A DNA stretch of 64,000 bases. Origin: a bacterium (lineage in GTDB: Bacteria; Patescibacteriota; Saccharimonadia; Saccharimonadales; UBA4665). Below are positions 25,495 to 34,490 of the stretch, in pieces. How positions within the stretch are numbered: the stretch's first letter is position 1; each line of letters opens with the position of its first letter. The translations under genes and the position numbers were made by a program. The notes below the pieces were generated by a model. It was not told the DNA's origin and ran no database searches. It was given only the letters and a program-made list of their open reading frames with translations. The DNA lies in assembly GCA_021799575.1 (NCBI GenBank), contig JAJZAD010000003.1, positions 1-64,000 of the forward strand, read 5' to 3'.

Positions 25495-25590
25495 TTGTGA
25501 AATTTCGACTACCTAATTAACGAGTGTCCGTATTTATTTTTTTAAAAGGTTAAACTGAAATATTATTAGTATTTTTTTAAACAATCATGA

Positions 25591-27369
25591 TTAAAGTTTG
25601 ATGCCGTAAGCGAGCAACTTTTTCTTATTCGCTAAAGTATGTTTTTGTTGAAGAAGTAGTAGTTGGGTATAAATACCACCGCTATTCTCGAGCTGCTTTG
25701 GAGATCCGACTTCGTCAACTTTACCGTCTTTTAAGGTAACTATAGTGTTAACCTCCGCTATCGTACTTAATCGGTGCGCAATTATCAAAGTAGTCCTTCC
25801 CTTCATAAGCCTTTCCAGAGCTAGGTGAACCTGTTGCTCGCTTCTAGCGTCAAGGTTACTGGTTGCTTCATCAAGCACTAATATGGGAGAATTTTTTAAG
25901 AAAGCTCTCGCAATAGCGATACGCTGTTTTTCACCTCCGGATAATTTTAGCCCTCTTTCGCCTATTTCACTGTCATAGCCGTCTTTTAGCTTGCTAATAA
26001 AATCATGAGCGTTAGCGGCTTTTGCTGCCTCTATAATTTGTTCGCGACTGGCGCTAGCATTGCTGTAAGCAATATTTTCGCTTATAGTGCCAGAAAATAA
26101 AGCAGCGTCTTGGAAGACTACGGCAATTGCTTTCCTGAGCGTTGTTAGGTCCATATGCTTAATATCTACTCCGTCTATTGTGATTGATCCGGCTTCAGTT
26201 TCGTACAGGCGTAGCAGTAAATTGACAATCGTAGTTTTTCCGACCCCGCTTTCTCCGATTAATGCCGTTTTACTGTAGGGTATTAATTCGAAAGTTAGGT
26301 CTCTAAACAGTCTACGTTTGTCATACGAAAAACGGACATTTCTAAATCTTACAGCACCAGTTTTTACTTCATAGAGTTTTTTGATACTGAGGTCTAACGG
26401 AACCTGCTCTTCTTCCATTACCCGAAAATAATCATTTGTATTGGCGATAGCCCGCTGACTTTGATCGACTAAAAAGCTGATAGAAAAAATCGGTATTCTA
26501 ATTAACATAGCGTATTGGATTAACATCACCATTGTTCCCAGACTGTATTGCCCTTTGGCCGTCATTACAAAAATATACACAAAAACCGCTAAAAAGATGA
26601 CGTTTAATATCAGGCGCCTGATTACATCGCGCTTATGCCAAAACTTACTTTGCGGCTTGGTTAAGCCAATCACTTTATCGAATCGTTTCTTAAAAAAGCT
26701 TAATTCTCGTTTTTCTTGAAGGAAACTTCTTACAACTTTTATTTGCCCGATTGTTTCGGCGAACCGGCCACTAGCAATATCTATATTTTGGTTTATTGAC
26801 TGCTGAAATTCCTGCCATTTACCGCTCGACAGCATAGTTAAGAATATAAATACCGGATAAAGTGCTAACAGCATTAAGGCTACGGGCCAGGAAAAGTAAG
26901 CCACGATTGCTAAAGAAAATATAGTACTGAAGATAAACTGCAAAAAGTTGTTTGAAAGCATCTGAACGAAGTCCGATATCTGATTAATTCCGCGGTTCAT
27001 ACGGTTAATAATCGTGCCGGTAAGTTCATTGTCAAAATAGGACTGTGGCAGAAATAATAAATGCTCATAATAGCGTTCACTCATGAGTTTCTGAAGTTTT
27101 ACAGCAAGGATATCCCCGTAATAACCGCTGAAGTTCGAAAATAAAGTTTGTCCAACATCGGTAATGAAGATTAGCACTGCAAAAACAGCTACTAAGGCGA
27201 CGTCAACTTTGCCTCCGGATAATAATTTAGTAATTTGATCAATTGCGCCTTTAGTAAACAAAGGTGTAAGTTGGCTCATTCCAGCCAACAAGATAGTTAG
27301 CAGACTAATACCCAGGTAATATTTCCATAGGCTGGAAGCAAATTTAAAAATTTTAATTAGTGATGCCAT
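25591..27369 (-). CDS. ABC transporter, fused permease and ATPase (exporter type)
   Basis: A 592-residue half-transporter: six membrane helices in the first 330 residues, then the nucleotide-binding domain with Walker A GESGVGKTT, Q-loop VVFQDAALF, signature LSGGEKQR, Walker B ILVLDEATSNLD and H-loop IAHRLSTI. It probably works as a homodimer exporting lipids, peptides or drugs. No partner half is adjacent. It is the only gene between tRNA-Trp and the alpha-glucan operon, on the opposite strand. Confidence 0.95.
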   Translation of the reverse strand: MASLIKIFKFASSLWKYYLGISLLTILLAGMSQLTPLFTKGAIDQITKLLSGGKVDVALVAVFAVLIFITDVGQTLFSNFSGYYGDILAVKLQKLMSERYYEHLLFLPQSYFDNELTGTIINRMNRGINQISDFVQMLSNNFLQFIFSTIFSLAIVAYFSWPVALMLLALYPVFIFLTMLSSGKWQEFQQSINQNIDIASGRFAETIGQIKVVRSFLQEKRELSFFKKRFDKVIGLTKPQSKFWHKRDVIRRLILNVIFLAVFVYIFVMTAKGQYSLGTMVMLIQYAMLIRIPIFSISFLVDQSQRAIANTNDYFRVMEEEQVPLDLSIKKLYEVKTGAVRFRNVRFSYDKRRLFRDLTFELIPYSKTALIGESGVGKTTIVNLLLRLYETEAGSITIDGVDIKHMDLTTLRKAIAVVFQDAALFSGTISENIAYSNASASREQIIEAAKAANAHDFISKLKDGYDSEIGERGLKLSGGEKQRIAIARAFLKNSPILVLDEATSNLDARSEQQVHLALERLMKGRTTLIIAHRLSTIAEVNTIVTLKDGKVDEVGSPKQLENSGGIYTQLLLLQQKHTLANKKKLLAYGIKL

Positions 27370-27518
27370 AACGCATCAGTATACGTTTTAGCCCTTAAGA
27401 GGTAAATACGTCTAACTTTAAGCAGCTTATACCCTATCCATCAAAGAGTTTTTATAACCGTCAACAAGAGAATTTTTCCCCAAGTCAGGTCGAGAATCTA
27501 AAAAAGTTCATATAAAGG

Positions 27519-27548
27519 TTGTGCTTAATGCGTAAAAGGTCATATAAT
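27519..27548 (+). promoter_or_regulatory. Promoter of the GT4-GH57-GH15 operon
   Basis: TTGTGC (27519-27524), an 18-base spacer and a perfect TATAAT (27543-27548). The predicted start falls at about the AGGAGG at 27551-27556, so that sequence is at the mRNA 5' end, too far (about 30 bases) from the ATG at 27589 to act as its ribosome-binding site. Confidence 0.7.
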
Positions 27549-27588
27549 GATCAGGAGGCACTATAAAAAAATTTAAACAAAAGACTTA

Positions 27589-28794
27589 ATGAAAGTGTTA
27601 ATGCTTGGCTGGGAATTACCCCCGCACAATAGCGGCGGTTTAGGAGTAGCTTGCTATCAGTTATGCGAAGCTCTGTCTAAAAACGATGTCGATCTTGAGT
27701 TTGTGCTGCCCTATCAAGCCGAACATAATATCACGTTTATGAATGTCCGGGCAGCCCGTCCTGCAGGAGTAATAGACGTTATTAAATCCGGTATTGCCTA
27801 TGATAGCTACAAATACGTATACCGCGATGGGCACGAGGAGTATAGCGATATCTATTCACAAGTTCGTTTTTATGAGCAAGCAGTATCGGATTTAGCTAAA
27901 AACCTATCCTTTGATATTGTTCATGCGCATGACTGGCTGACTTTTAGGGCCGCCTTAAGAATTAAACAAGATAAAGGTTGTCCGATAATTCTTCATGTTC
28001 ACTCCATAGAATCCGATCGTGCCGGGGGCAATAAAGGTAATCCTTTGGTAAGAGAAATTGAAGAAACTTCAATGCTCTATGCCGATTCTATCATAGCTGT
28101 CAGTGAGTTTACAAAACGTCGTATCTGTAGTGAATATGCTATACCAGAAGACAAGGTTGAAGTTGTCCATAATAGCGTTGATCGGTCTGCCCTAGAGGCT
28201 CCTTCCAAAGAAAACGCTTATCGCTACTTGAACCTGCTTAAACAAAACGGTTATAAAGTTGTTACGAATGTCGGCAGATTAACCGTACAAAAAGGACTGG
28301 TTAACTTTCTTCAAGCAGCCAAAATGGTAACTGAACACATAGACAGAGTTATATTCTTAATTGTTGGTGCCGGTGAGCAATATCAAGAATTAGTGACGCT
28401 TGCCGCAGAGTTGGGTATAGGCGACAAGGTAATTTTCAGCGGGTTTCTGCGAGGTAAGGACTGGCGTGATTCGTACTCTATTGCCGACCTATTCGTAATG
28501 CCTTCAGTTTCTGAACCTTTTGGTATTACACCGTTAGAAGCCGGTTTTTACGGTGTACCGTCGCTTATTAGTAAACAGTCAGGTGTTGCTGAAGTTCTCA
28601 ATAATTGTCTGAAAGTTGATTTTTGGGATATTAACGAAATGGCTAATAAGATTGTAGGTGCGTTAAGAGATGATCCATTACGGGATACAATGCGTGAATC
28701 ACTAGATAGAGAGTTAAATACCTTCAGCTGGGACTTACCTGCCAGTAAGGTTAAAAACTTATATAATCGACATTTGGAAGGGGCAGGTGCATGA
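27589..28794 (+). CDS. Family 4 glycosyltransferase (glycogen-synthase-like)
   Basis: The 401-residue GT-B protein begins MLGWELPPHNSGGLGVACYQL, typical of starch/glycogen synthases (the KxGGL-like loop that binds ADP- or UDP-glucose), and has the C-terminal donor site EPFGITPLEAGFYGVPSLIS with the conserved glutamates. Its partner genes act on alpha-glucans, which favours a glucan-synthesising role. It overlaps the GH57 gene by four bases (ATGA). Donor sugar not provable. Confidence 0.88.
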   Translation: MKVLMLGWELPPHNSGGLGVACYQLCEALSKNDVDLEFVLPYQAEHNITFMNVRAARPAGVIDVIKSGIAYDSYKYVYRDGHEEYSDIYSQVRFYEQAVSDLAKNLSFDIVHAHDWLTFRAALRIKQDKGCPIILHVHSIESDRAGGNKGNPLVREIEETSMLYADSIIAVSEFTKRRICSEYAIPEDKVEVVHNSVDRSALEAPSKENAYRYLNLLKQNGYKVVTNVGRLTVQKGLVNFLQAAKMVTEHIDRVIFLIVGAGEQYQELVTLAAELGIGDKVIFSGFLRGKDWRDSYSIADLFVMPSVSEPFGITPLEAGFYGVPSLISKQSGVAEVLNNCLKVDFWDINEMANKIVGALRDDPLRDTMRESLDRELNTFSWDLPASKVKNLYNRHLEGAGA

Positions 28795-30002
28795 AATCGA
28801 TTCAGCTTTACCTGCACGTTCATCAGCCTTACAGATTGCGTAAATTCAGTATCTTTGATAGCGGCGTTAGCCATGACTACTATAATGATGCGTTTGCAAG
28901 TGATAATAATAAATCCAACCGGCAGGTATTGCATAAGGTTGCGCATAAAAGTTATTTACCGACTAATGACCGTCTGGCTAAGTTGTTAAAAAAGTACCCG
29001 GACTTCAAGTTTAGTTTATCTATGTCCGGAGTCTTATTAGAGCAACTTGAAAACTGGGAACCCGAAGTATTGGCTTCATTCCAATCACTAGTGGACAGCG
29101 GCAGAGTTGAATTAGTAGGAGAAACATATCACCATTCACTGTCATTCTTCTACTCACGATCGGAGTTTGAAACTCAAGTGAAAATGCATAAGGATATCAT
29201 AAGTCGGTTATTTAATCAAAAACCGTCGGTTTTTAGGAATACAGAACTGGCCTATAACAACGATTTGGCCGCTTGGGCGGCGAGAGCCGGATATAAATCG
29301 GTTTTGGCTGAAGGCTGGCACAGTATGTTAGGCTGGAGAAGCCCGAATTATGTATACTCACCGGTCAGCGCTCCGGGTATTAGACTACTGCTTAAGAATT
29401 ATAGTCTGAGCGATGATATAGCTTTTCGTTTTGGTGACAGTAATTGGAATGAGTATCCTTTAACGGCAGATAAATTTGCACATTGGTTAAGTGAAGATAA
29501 GGATGCCGAGGTGTTTAACCTGTTTATGGATTATGAAACTTTTGGCGAGCACCAGTGGGAAGAAACTGGTGTATTGGACTTTTTGTCACATCTTCCTGAA
29601 GAATGGCTAAAAACCGATTCTCATAAGTTTATGACTCTAAGTGAAGCGGCGGAGAACATTGCTCCGGTTGGTGAAATTGATTGTCCGGACACTGTCACCT
29701 GGGCGGATACGGAAAGAGACTTAAGCGCCTGGCTGGGTAATGCAATGCAGCGTAACGCCATAGAGGCATTGTATAAACTTGAGGAACCGATAATTGATCT
29801 AAATGACTGGTCAATAATAGAAGACTGGCGACGCCTACAGACATCCGACCATTTTTATTATATGTGTGTCAAGTGGTTTAACGATGGTGACATCCATGCT
29901 TACTTCAGCCCATATGAATCACCGTATGATGCCTACATAAACTTCATGAATGTTTATCACGACTTGAAGGCAAGACTTATTGAACGGGGTGTTTTAGTTT
30001 GA
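28791..30002 (+). CDS. Glycoside hydrolase family 57 alpha-glucan enzyme
   Basis: The 403-residue protein opens with the GH57 signature LHVHQPYRL. The nucleophile region is FRNTELAYNN and the acid region MDYETFGEHQWEETG. GH57 includes alpha-amylases, 4-alpha-glucanotransferases and branching enzymes that act on starch or glycogen; length fits an amylase rather than the longer branching enzyme. Translation is coupled to the upstream GT4 gene. Confidence 0.9.
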   Translation: MKSIQLYLHVHQPYRLRKFSIFDSGVSHDYYNDAFASDNNKSNRQVLHKVAHKSYLPTNDRLAKLLKKYPDFKFSLSMSGVLLEQLENWEPEVLASFQSLVDSGRVELVGETYHHSLSFFYSRSEFETQVKMHKDIISRLFNQKPSVFRNTELAYNNDLAAWAARAGYKSVLAEGWHSMLGWRSPNYVYSPVSAPGIRLLLKNYSLSDDIAFRFGDSNWNEYPLTADKFAHWLSEDKDAEVFNLFMDYETFGEHQWEETGVLDFLSHLPEEWLKTDSHKFMTLSEAAENIAPVGEIDCPDTVTWADTERDLSAWLGNAMQRNAIEALYKLEEPIIDLNDWSIIEDWRRLQTSDHFYYMCVKWFNDGDIHAYFSPYESPYDAYINFMNVYHDLKARLIERGVLV

Positions 30003-30030
30003 TAAAACATAATAGTTAGGGGGTGGAATA

Positions 30031-31962
30031 ATGTCGCGACCTGTAGTTTTAAGCAATGGTAAAATGTTTGTCGGTTTGGATGATAACGGATTAGTCCATG
30101 ATTTTTACTATCCTTATGTCGGTTTGGATAACTTAACCAATGCTCGTAGCATACCCCATAAGATCGGTGTCTGGGTCAATGGCATGTTTTCTTGGGTAGA
30201 TGACGGAAGCTGGCATGTTGAGCTGGATTTTGAAGCCACAGCATTGATCGGGCACGTTAAGATGCGTTCAGAAAAGCTTGGAGTTAGTCTGGAATTCCAA
30301 GATTTTCTAGATAAGGAATATGATGCCTTGGTCCGACGCATTAAAGTTAAAAACGACTTTACTAAAGAACGAGAAATAAGGCTGTTCATGCACCAGGTAT
30401 TTGAAATTTCTAGACGAGGACGGGGTGATACGGCGCTATATGTGCCTGATGATCATTACCTGCTCGACTATAAGGGACGCTGCAGTCTGTTAATTGCCGG
30501 CAAGTTTGTCGATGGGGGGAGTTTTGATCAATACGTCGTCGGGAGCTTTGGCGTGGAAGGTAAAGAAGGGTCATATATAGATGCGGAAGACGGTGAGTTG
30601 AGTTGCAATCCAGTCGAACATGGAGGAGTGGATAGTGTAATCCGTTTCGCTCGGAGATTAGAGGCCGGTGGGACATATGAGGTCGATTACTGGGTAGTTG
30701 CAGCCGAAAGCCAATACGATGCCCAATTGGTTCATACATATTTAAAGCACTACGATATTACTGAGCGAGAAGAAGCGATTAGGATTTACTGGCACGAGTG
30801 GATTACCCCGGCGCTGGAAAAACTTCAAAATCTTCCGGAAGAACACCGTATAGCTGCAACCAAGAGTCTATTGGTGATTAAAGCTCATTGTGACGATCGC
30901 GGATCAATATTAGCCAGTGGCGACTCGTCAATATTTAATTATGGTCGAGATTATTATTGTTATTGCTGGCCCAGAGATGCTGCTTATGCTCTCTGGCCGC
31001 TTATAAGACTCGGGTTGTATCAAGAGGCAAAAAACTTTTTTAACTTTGCAAAGGATACCTTGCATAAAGAAGGCTATATGATGCATAAATACCAACCTGA
31101 CCGGGCGATTGGTAGTACCTGGCATCCGTTGATACATAATCGGGCAAAAGAATTAGCTATTCAGGAAGATGAAACCGCCAGTATGATCTTTATGATCGGA
31201 GAATATTACCGGGTTACTCAGGATGAAGACTTCATAAAAAACTTTTATGACAGTTTTATTTCTCCGTGTGCGCAATTTATCTGCCATTATGTAGATAAAG
31301 CCACCGGTCTTCCCCATTCAAGCTATGATCTTTGGGAAGAGAAGTTTCTAACTACTACTTATACCACTTGTACGGTAATTGCTGGTCTAGACACGGCGGT
31401 TAAGTTAGCTATGTTAACAGATCATCCTCAGGATGCGGACGTGTGGCGTCAGGCAGCCAATGATTTAAGAGCTAATCTGAAACCTTTGCTGCATCCTGAT
31501 GGCTACTTTCGAAAGGGTTATTTGCTCGGTAAGGACGATCCCACCAGTTATGACGATGTAGTAGATATCTCTTCTCTATACGGGCCTTTTATGTATAGCG
31601 GTCTTAATTTAGAAGACGAACGAATAGTTAAGACCGAAGAAGCTGTCAGATCAAAACTGGCTGACGTTGTACCTATAGGTGGAGTTATACGCTATGAACA
31701 CGACAATTACTTTTTAAAAGACAGTAAATTCTCAGGTAACCCCTGGATAGTTTGTACGCTTTGGTTGGCACAGTATCTGATTGCTAAAAAAGACAAGGAT
31801 TCAGCCATGAGGTATCTGTCGTGGGCTTTAGAGCGCCAATTACCTAGCGGGATATTGAGCGAGCAATTTGATCCTGAAACCGGTAATCCTTTAGGCGTAG
31901 CACCGTTAGTATGGAGTCATGCCGAACTAGTGAACACGCTTTTGGATTATTATGAAATCTAA
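30031..31962 (+). CDS. Glycoside hydrolase family 15 (glucoamylase-type)
   Basis: The 643-residue protein has an N-terminal beta-sandwich (about 1-250) and an (alpha/alpha)6 barrel. Barrel landmarks are [23 protein letters not shown] with the catalytic acid, and near the end [11 protein letters not shown] and [12 protein letters not shown]15 enzymes release glucose from alpha-glucan ends. No signal peptide is seen, so it acts inside the cell. A GGGGGTGG ribosome-binding site lies before the ATG. The 3' end overlaps rpmG by four bases. Confidence 0.93.
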   Translation: MSRPVVLSNGKMFVGLDDNGLVHDFYYPYVGLDNLTNARSIPHKIGVWVNGMFSWVDDGSWHVELDFEATALIGHVKMRSEKLGVSLEFQDFLDKEYDALVRRIKVKNDFTKEREIRLFMHQVFEISRRGRGDTALYVPDDHYLLDYKGRCSLLIAGKFVDGGSFDQYVVGSFGVEGKEGSYIDAEDGELSCNPVEHGGVDSVIRFARRLEAGGTYEVDYWVVAAESQYDAQLVHTYLKHYDITEREEAIRIYWHEWITPALEKLQNLPEEHRIAATKSLLVIKAHCDDRGSILASGDSSIFNYGRDYYCYCWPRDAAYALWPLIRLGLYQEAKNFFNFAKDTLHKEGYMMHKYQPDRAIGSTWHPLIHNRAKELAIQEDETASMIFMIGEYYRVTQDEDFIKNFYDSFISPCAQFICHYVDKATGLPHSSYDLWEEKFLTTTYTTCTVIAGLDTAVKLAMLTDHPQDADVWRQAANDLRANLKPLLHPDGYFRKGYLLGKDDPTSYDDVVDISSLYGPFMYSGLNLEDERIVKTEEAVRSKLADVVPIGGVIRYEHDNYFLKDSKFSGNPWIVCTLWLAQYLIAKKDKDSAMRYLSWALERQLPSGILSEQFDPETGNPLGVAPLVWSHAELVNTLLDYYEI

Positions 31963-32162
31963 CGTCGTTTAGGCGCTTCGTTTCGTCCAAGATTTTTTTT
32001 GGTTTCGGTGAAGATTACGTGTTTTCTAAGCTTAGGACTATACTTGCGCAGACTAAGCTTATCCGGGGTATTCATACTATTCTTGGTTGTGTAGTAGATA
32101 CGCTCTCCGCTCTCCTCACTGAGTAAACCGATTATCTTGCGCTTATCTCCCTTTTTGGCCAT
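31959..32162 (-). CDS. rpmG: 50S ribosomal protein L33 (cysteine-free form)
   Basis: A 67-residue L33: [35 protein letters not shown] aligns with the family core. The two CxxC pairs of zinc-binding L33 are replaced (SEESGER and SPKLRKH), making it a zinc-free form like E. coli L33. A 13-residue basic C-terminal tail is added. It is convergent with GH15 and lies 37 bases from tRNA-Thr on the same strand. Confidence 0.93.
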   Translation of the reverse strand: MAKKGDKRKIIGLLSEESGERIYYTTKNSMNTPDKLSLRKYSPKLRKHVIFTETKKNLGRNEAPKRR

Positions 32163-32199
32163 AGATTAATATCCTATCAATTTATCGTTATTATGTAAA

Positions 32200-32275
32200 T
32201 GGAGCCGACAGAGGGACTCGAACCCACGACCTGCTGTTTACAAAACAGCTGCTCTACCAACTGAGCTATGTCGGC
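32200..32275 (-). tRNA. tRNA-Thr (anticodon TGT), 3' CCA encoded
   Basis: On the minus strand GCCGACA/TGTCGGC form the acceptor; the anticodon stem GCTGT/ACAGC holds loop TTTGTAA, giving TGT (reads ACA); T-arm CGTGGGTTCGAGTCCC(TC). The 3' end is U73 then CCA. Confidence 0.95.
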
Positions 32276-32335
32276 ATACCGAGTTAAAAGTGTAGCAAAA
32301 ACAGAGATAATTTGCTATATTTAGACGGTTAAAAA

Positions 32336-32411
32336 GCCGCGATAGCTCAGTTGGAAGAGCGCATCCATGGTAAGGATGAGGTCCCGGGTTCGACCCCCGG
32401 TCGTGGCTCCA
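32336..32411 (+). tRNA. tRNA-Thr (anticodon GGT), 3' CCA encoded
   Basis: GCCGCGA/TCGTGGC form the acceptor with one G-T pair; anticodon stem CATCC/GGATG encloses ATGGTAA, giving GGT (reads ACC/ACU); T-arm CCGGGTTCGACCCCCGG. U73 then CCA. Divergent from tRNA-Thr(TGT) with a 60-base gap, and 9 bases before tRNA-Tyr. Confidence 0.95.
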
Positions 32412-32420
32412 CGAGCATTT

Positions 32421-32506
32421 GCAGGGATAGTGAAGCGGTCAAACACGACTGTCTGTAAAACAGTTGGCATACGCCTTCGGGGGTTCGAATCCCTCTCCCT
32501 GCACCA
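32421..32506 (+). tRNA. tRNA-Tyr (anticodon GTA), 3' CCA encoded
   Basis: GCAGGGA/TCCCTGC acceptor, anticodon stem ACTGT/ACAGT with loop CTGTAAA giving GTA, a long variable arm (TTGGCATACGCCTTC) as expected for a class II tyrosine tRNA, T-arm GGGGGTTCGAATCCCTC, A73 and CCA. Confidence 0.95.
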
Positions 32507-32560
32507 CGGCTTTTTTATATCTGTTAACATTTGGTAGAGCGTATAGTCTGTCAGAACAAA

Positions 32561-33046
32561 ATGCTGAACTTTGAAGAGTTAACAAAACGTACAATTGATA
32601 TCTGCGATAAGTATGACGAGCTTAATCAAACGAAGCGTGGAGTGATATGGAATGAACAGCAGCTAATGGCTGGCTTCATCGGAAATGTTGGTGATTTAGC
32701 TAAAACTATGATGGCTAAGCATGGTTTACGTGCAATGAACAACGTTGACACAAAATTAGCGCATGAGCTAAGCGGCTGATTATGGTCTGTACTGCATCTA
32801 GCAAAGAAGTACAATATCGACTTGGCAAAAGTGTTTATGAAGACTATGGACAAGTTGGAAAATCATATTGATTTAGAGCTAGGATTATTGTCCAGTATGA
32901 GTACTCGTCGGTACGTTATACCATTCCATGTATCAATTATATTTTTGGCCCGCCGGCGCAACACCCAAACTGTCAGATCTAATCTGAAAGACTCTTGTAC
33001 GGTGAGGTTAATCGCTGTTTCGTACATAGTCTCTACAGTTTTTTAA
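32561..33046 (+). pseudogene. Decayed MazG-like nucleotide pyrophosphohydrolase
   Basis: ATG 32561 opens MLNFEELTKRTIDICDKYDELN, then WNEQQLMAGFIGNVGDLAK and AHELSG, followed by an in-frame TGA (32777-32779). The same frame continues LWSVLHLAKKYNIDLAKVFMKTMDKLENHI, exactly the second half of a MazG-like protein, so one gene is interrupted; homology fades after about 32880 although the frame stays open to 33046. Two metal-ligand positions also look lost: GEVG to GNVG and ELxD to ELSG. Both changes and the stop favour a pseudogene over UGA recoding. It lies directly downstream of tRNA-Tyr. Confidence 0.75.
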
Positions 33047-33380
33047 AATACTCTTTTAATACTACAGCGTCGTTATGCTGTTCGTCTTTAGCTCCATAAA
33101 CCAGGGTGGCAGGGCCACCTTTAAGTTGACCCTGCAAGGTTGCGACAGCATTTTTATTAGCGTCAAGCTCTTTTTGGTAGCGTTTTTGAAACTCCGTCCA
33201 TTTAGCTGGGTCGTGGCTGAACCATTTACGTAGTTCAGCGCTAGGAGCAATGTCTTTAAGCCACAGGTCTATCTTGGCTTTGTTCTTGCTGAGGCCGCGA
33301 GGCCATAACCTGTCAATAAGGATACGCTTGCCGTCTGAGTCCGCTGGTTTTTCGTATACACGTTTAACTTGAACGTTCAT
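33033..33380 (-). CDS. DUF488 family protein
   Basis: The 115-residue product matches the DUF488 pattern: VKRVYEKPADSDGKRILIDRLWPRGLSK at the start, WLKDIAPSAELRKWFSHDPAKWTEFQKRY in the middle, and TLVYGAKDEQHNDAVVLKEY at the end. The family is common next to redox and stress genes but has no settled activity. AGGAAGG lies before the ATG. It follows the flavin reductase gene by 25 bases. Confidence 0.9.
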   Translation of the reverse strand: MNVQVKRVYEKPADSDGKRILIDRLWPRGLSKNKAKIDLWLKDIAPSAELRKWFSHDPAKWTEFQKRYQKELDANKNAVATLQGQLKGGPATLVYGAKDEQHNDAVVLKEYFKKL

Positions 33381-33405
33381 TGTTACCTTCCTAACCTAGA
33401 TTTAT

Positions 33406-34119
33406 TTAGTACCCCGGAAATTCTTCTGTTTTTATATTGTCTTCGTTTACATTTAAGCTAACTAATAATTGGCGCATGGCTTTGACCATCCCCTCAGGAC
33501 CAGACAGGTAATAGATCGGTGCATTCAGGTCCGGAACATGACGCTTAATCATGTTCGCATCAATGTGGCCGCGCTCGCCGTTCCAATCTACAACCGATGT
33601 ATCGGTTACTACTGGTACGTATGTAAAATTAGTTTTTACTATAACCAAACGATCAAAATCTGCAGCAAACGGCGCGTCATCCGGTGTTTTGTTTGCGTGG
33701 AGCAAGGTTATCTTATGAGCGGTTTTATCATGAGCAGCTTGATAGATCATGCTGCGAACCGGTGTTACTCCAATGCCTCCAATGATAAATACAGCCGGGG
33801 TTGATTCTGTCTTATGTAGCGTAAAGTCACCATAGGGTCCATCCAGTTTCACTTCCGTGCCAAGCGGTAAGTCTCTCAACACTCGTTTAAAAGCTGTATT
33901 GCGCAGACGCGTGGCAACACCAATGTCCATTTCATAAGGAGCAGTAATGAATGAAAAACCGCGCGTATTGCCTTCTTCATCAGTTTCCGGCGGATTAATT
34001 AAAGTGTAATCCGAAAACTGACCGGCACGATACTCAAAACCTTTCGGTTTTTCAAAATAAAAGGCCATTGTATCCTTAGCAATTTCTTGCTTTTTAAGCA
34101 GTTTGACGTTTGTGACCAT
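33406..34119 (-). CDS. FAD/NAD(P)H-binding ferredoxin-reductase-like oxidoreductase
   Basis: The 237-residue protein has the FNR fold: FAD domain with YRAGQFSDYTL and GFSFITAPYE, then the nucleotide domain with FIIGGIGVTPVRSMIYQA and YYLSGPEGMVKAMRQLL. It lacks a fused ferredoxin or heme domain, so it must pass electrons to a separate partner. An AAGGAGG ribosome-binding site precedes the ATG. It overlaps the ArsR gene by 26 bases, so the repressor is encoded first in the same operon. Confidence 0.9.
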   Translation of the reverse strand: MVTNVKLLKKQEIAKDTMAFYFEKPKGFEYRAGQFSDYTLINPPETDEEGNTRGFSFITAPYEMDIGVATRLRNTAFKRVLRDLPLGTEVKLDGPYGDFTLHKTESTPAVFIIGGIGVTPVRSMIYQAAHDKTAHKITLLHANKTPDDAPFAADFDRLVIVKTNFTYVPVVTDTSVVDWNGERGHIDANMIKRHVPDLNAPIYYLSGPEGMVKAMRQLLVSLNVNEDNIKTEEFPGY

Positions 34120-34444
34120 ATGAAACCTCCTTTTTACTTCCCCAAGAATGCTCGCAGCCTTCTATGCAATACTTTTCAACATGTTTTCTAATCTGCCGGA
34201 AAAGAGGGGCTACGGTGTCCTCATTGATTGAATAGATCCGCTCTTTGCCATCTTGTTTGACCGCTACAAAATGGCATTGCAGGAGTTGCTGGAGGCTGTG
34301 TGATACAGCAGATTGTTCGGCATTTAAAGCTTTAGCTATTGAGGAGACACTTTTCGGACCTTCATTGTTAAGCAACTGCAGCATTTTCACGCGCTGCTTG
34401 TTGCCCAGGGTTATAAAGAAATGGTCGAAGGAAGGATACCTCAT
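34094..34444 (-). CDS. ArsR-family winged-helix repressor
   Basis: A 116-residue winged-helix protein: LGNKQRVKMLQLLNNEGPKSVSSIAKALNAEQSAVSHSLQQLLQCHFVAVKQDGKERIYSI is the canonical ArsR/SmtB DNA-binding core. Cysteines in the last helix (KYCIEGCEH) and one near the recognition region (LLQCHF) could form a metal or thiol sensor. It heads the operon with the flavin reductase and DUF488. The start codon lies inside a repeated palindrome, likely its own operator. Confidence 0.92.
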   Translation of the reverse strand: MRYPSFDHFFITLGNKQRVKMLQLLNNEGPKSVSSIAKALNAEQSAVSHSLQQLLQCHFVAVKQDGKERIYSINEDTVAPLFRQIRKHVEKYCIEGCEHSWGSKKEVSYGHKRQTA

Positions 34445-34464
34445 ATGAACATACTATCATATGA
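34441..34464 (-). promoter_or_regulatory. Putative ArsR operator, two TCATATGA palindromes
   Basis: TCATATGA occurs at 34441-34448 and 34457-34464, 16 bases apart centre to centre, the first containing the arsR start codon. Repeated AT-rich palindromes 1-2 turns apart are typical ArsR operators, so autorepression is inferred. Confidence 0.55.
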
Positions 34465-34490
34465 AAGTAAGAATGCTGTAATCTGAATAT

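Noticed and set aside
30410-30739. 109-residue minus-strand ORF inside GH15
   Set aside because: It lies wholly inside a clear enzyme gene and lacks a start signal and any sensible composition.
32777-32779. TGA read as a sense codon, as in SR1/Gracilibacteria
   Set aside because: Other genes here end in TGA normally and none of the intact genes has internal TGA. The tRNA-Trp has a CCA anticodon. The interrupted gene also lost metal ligands, so decay is simpler.
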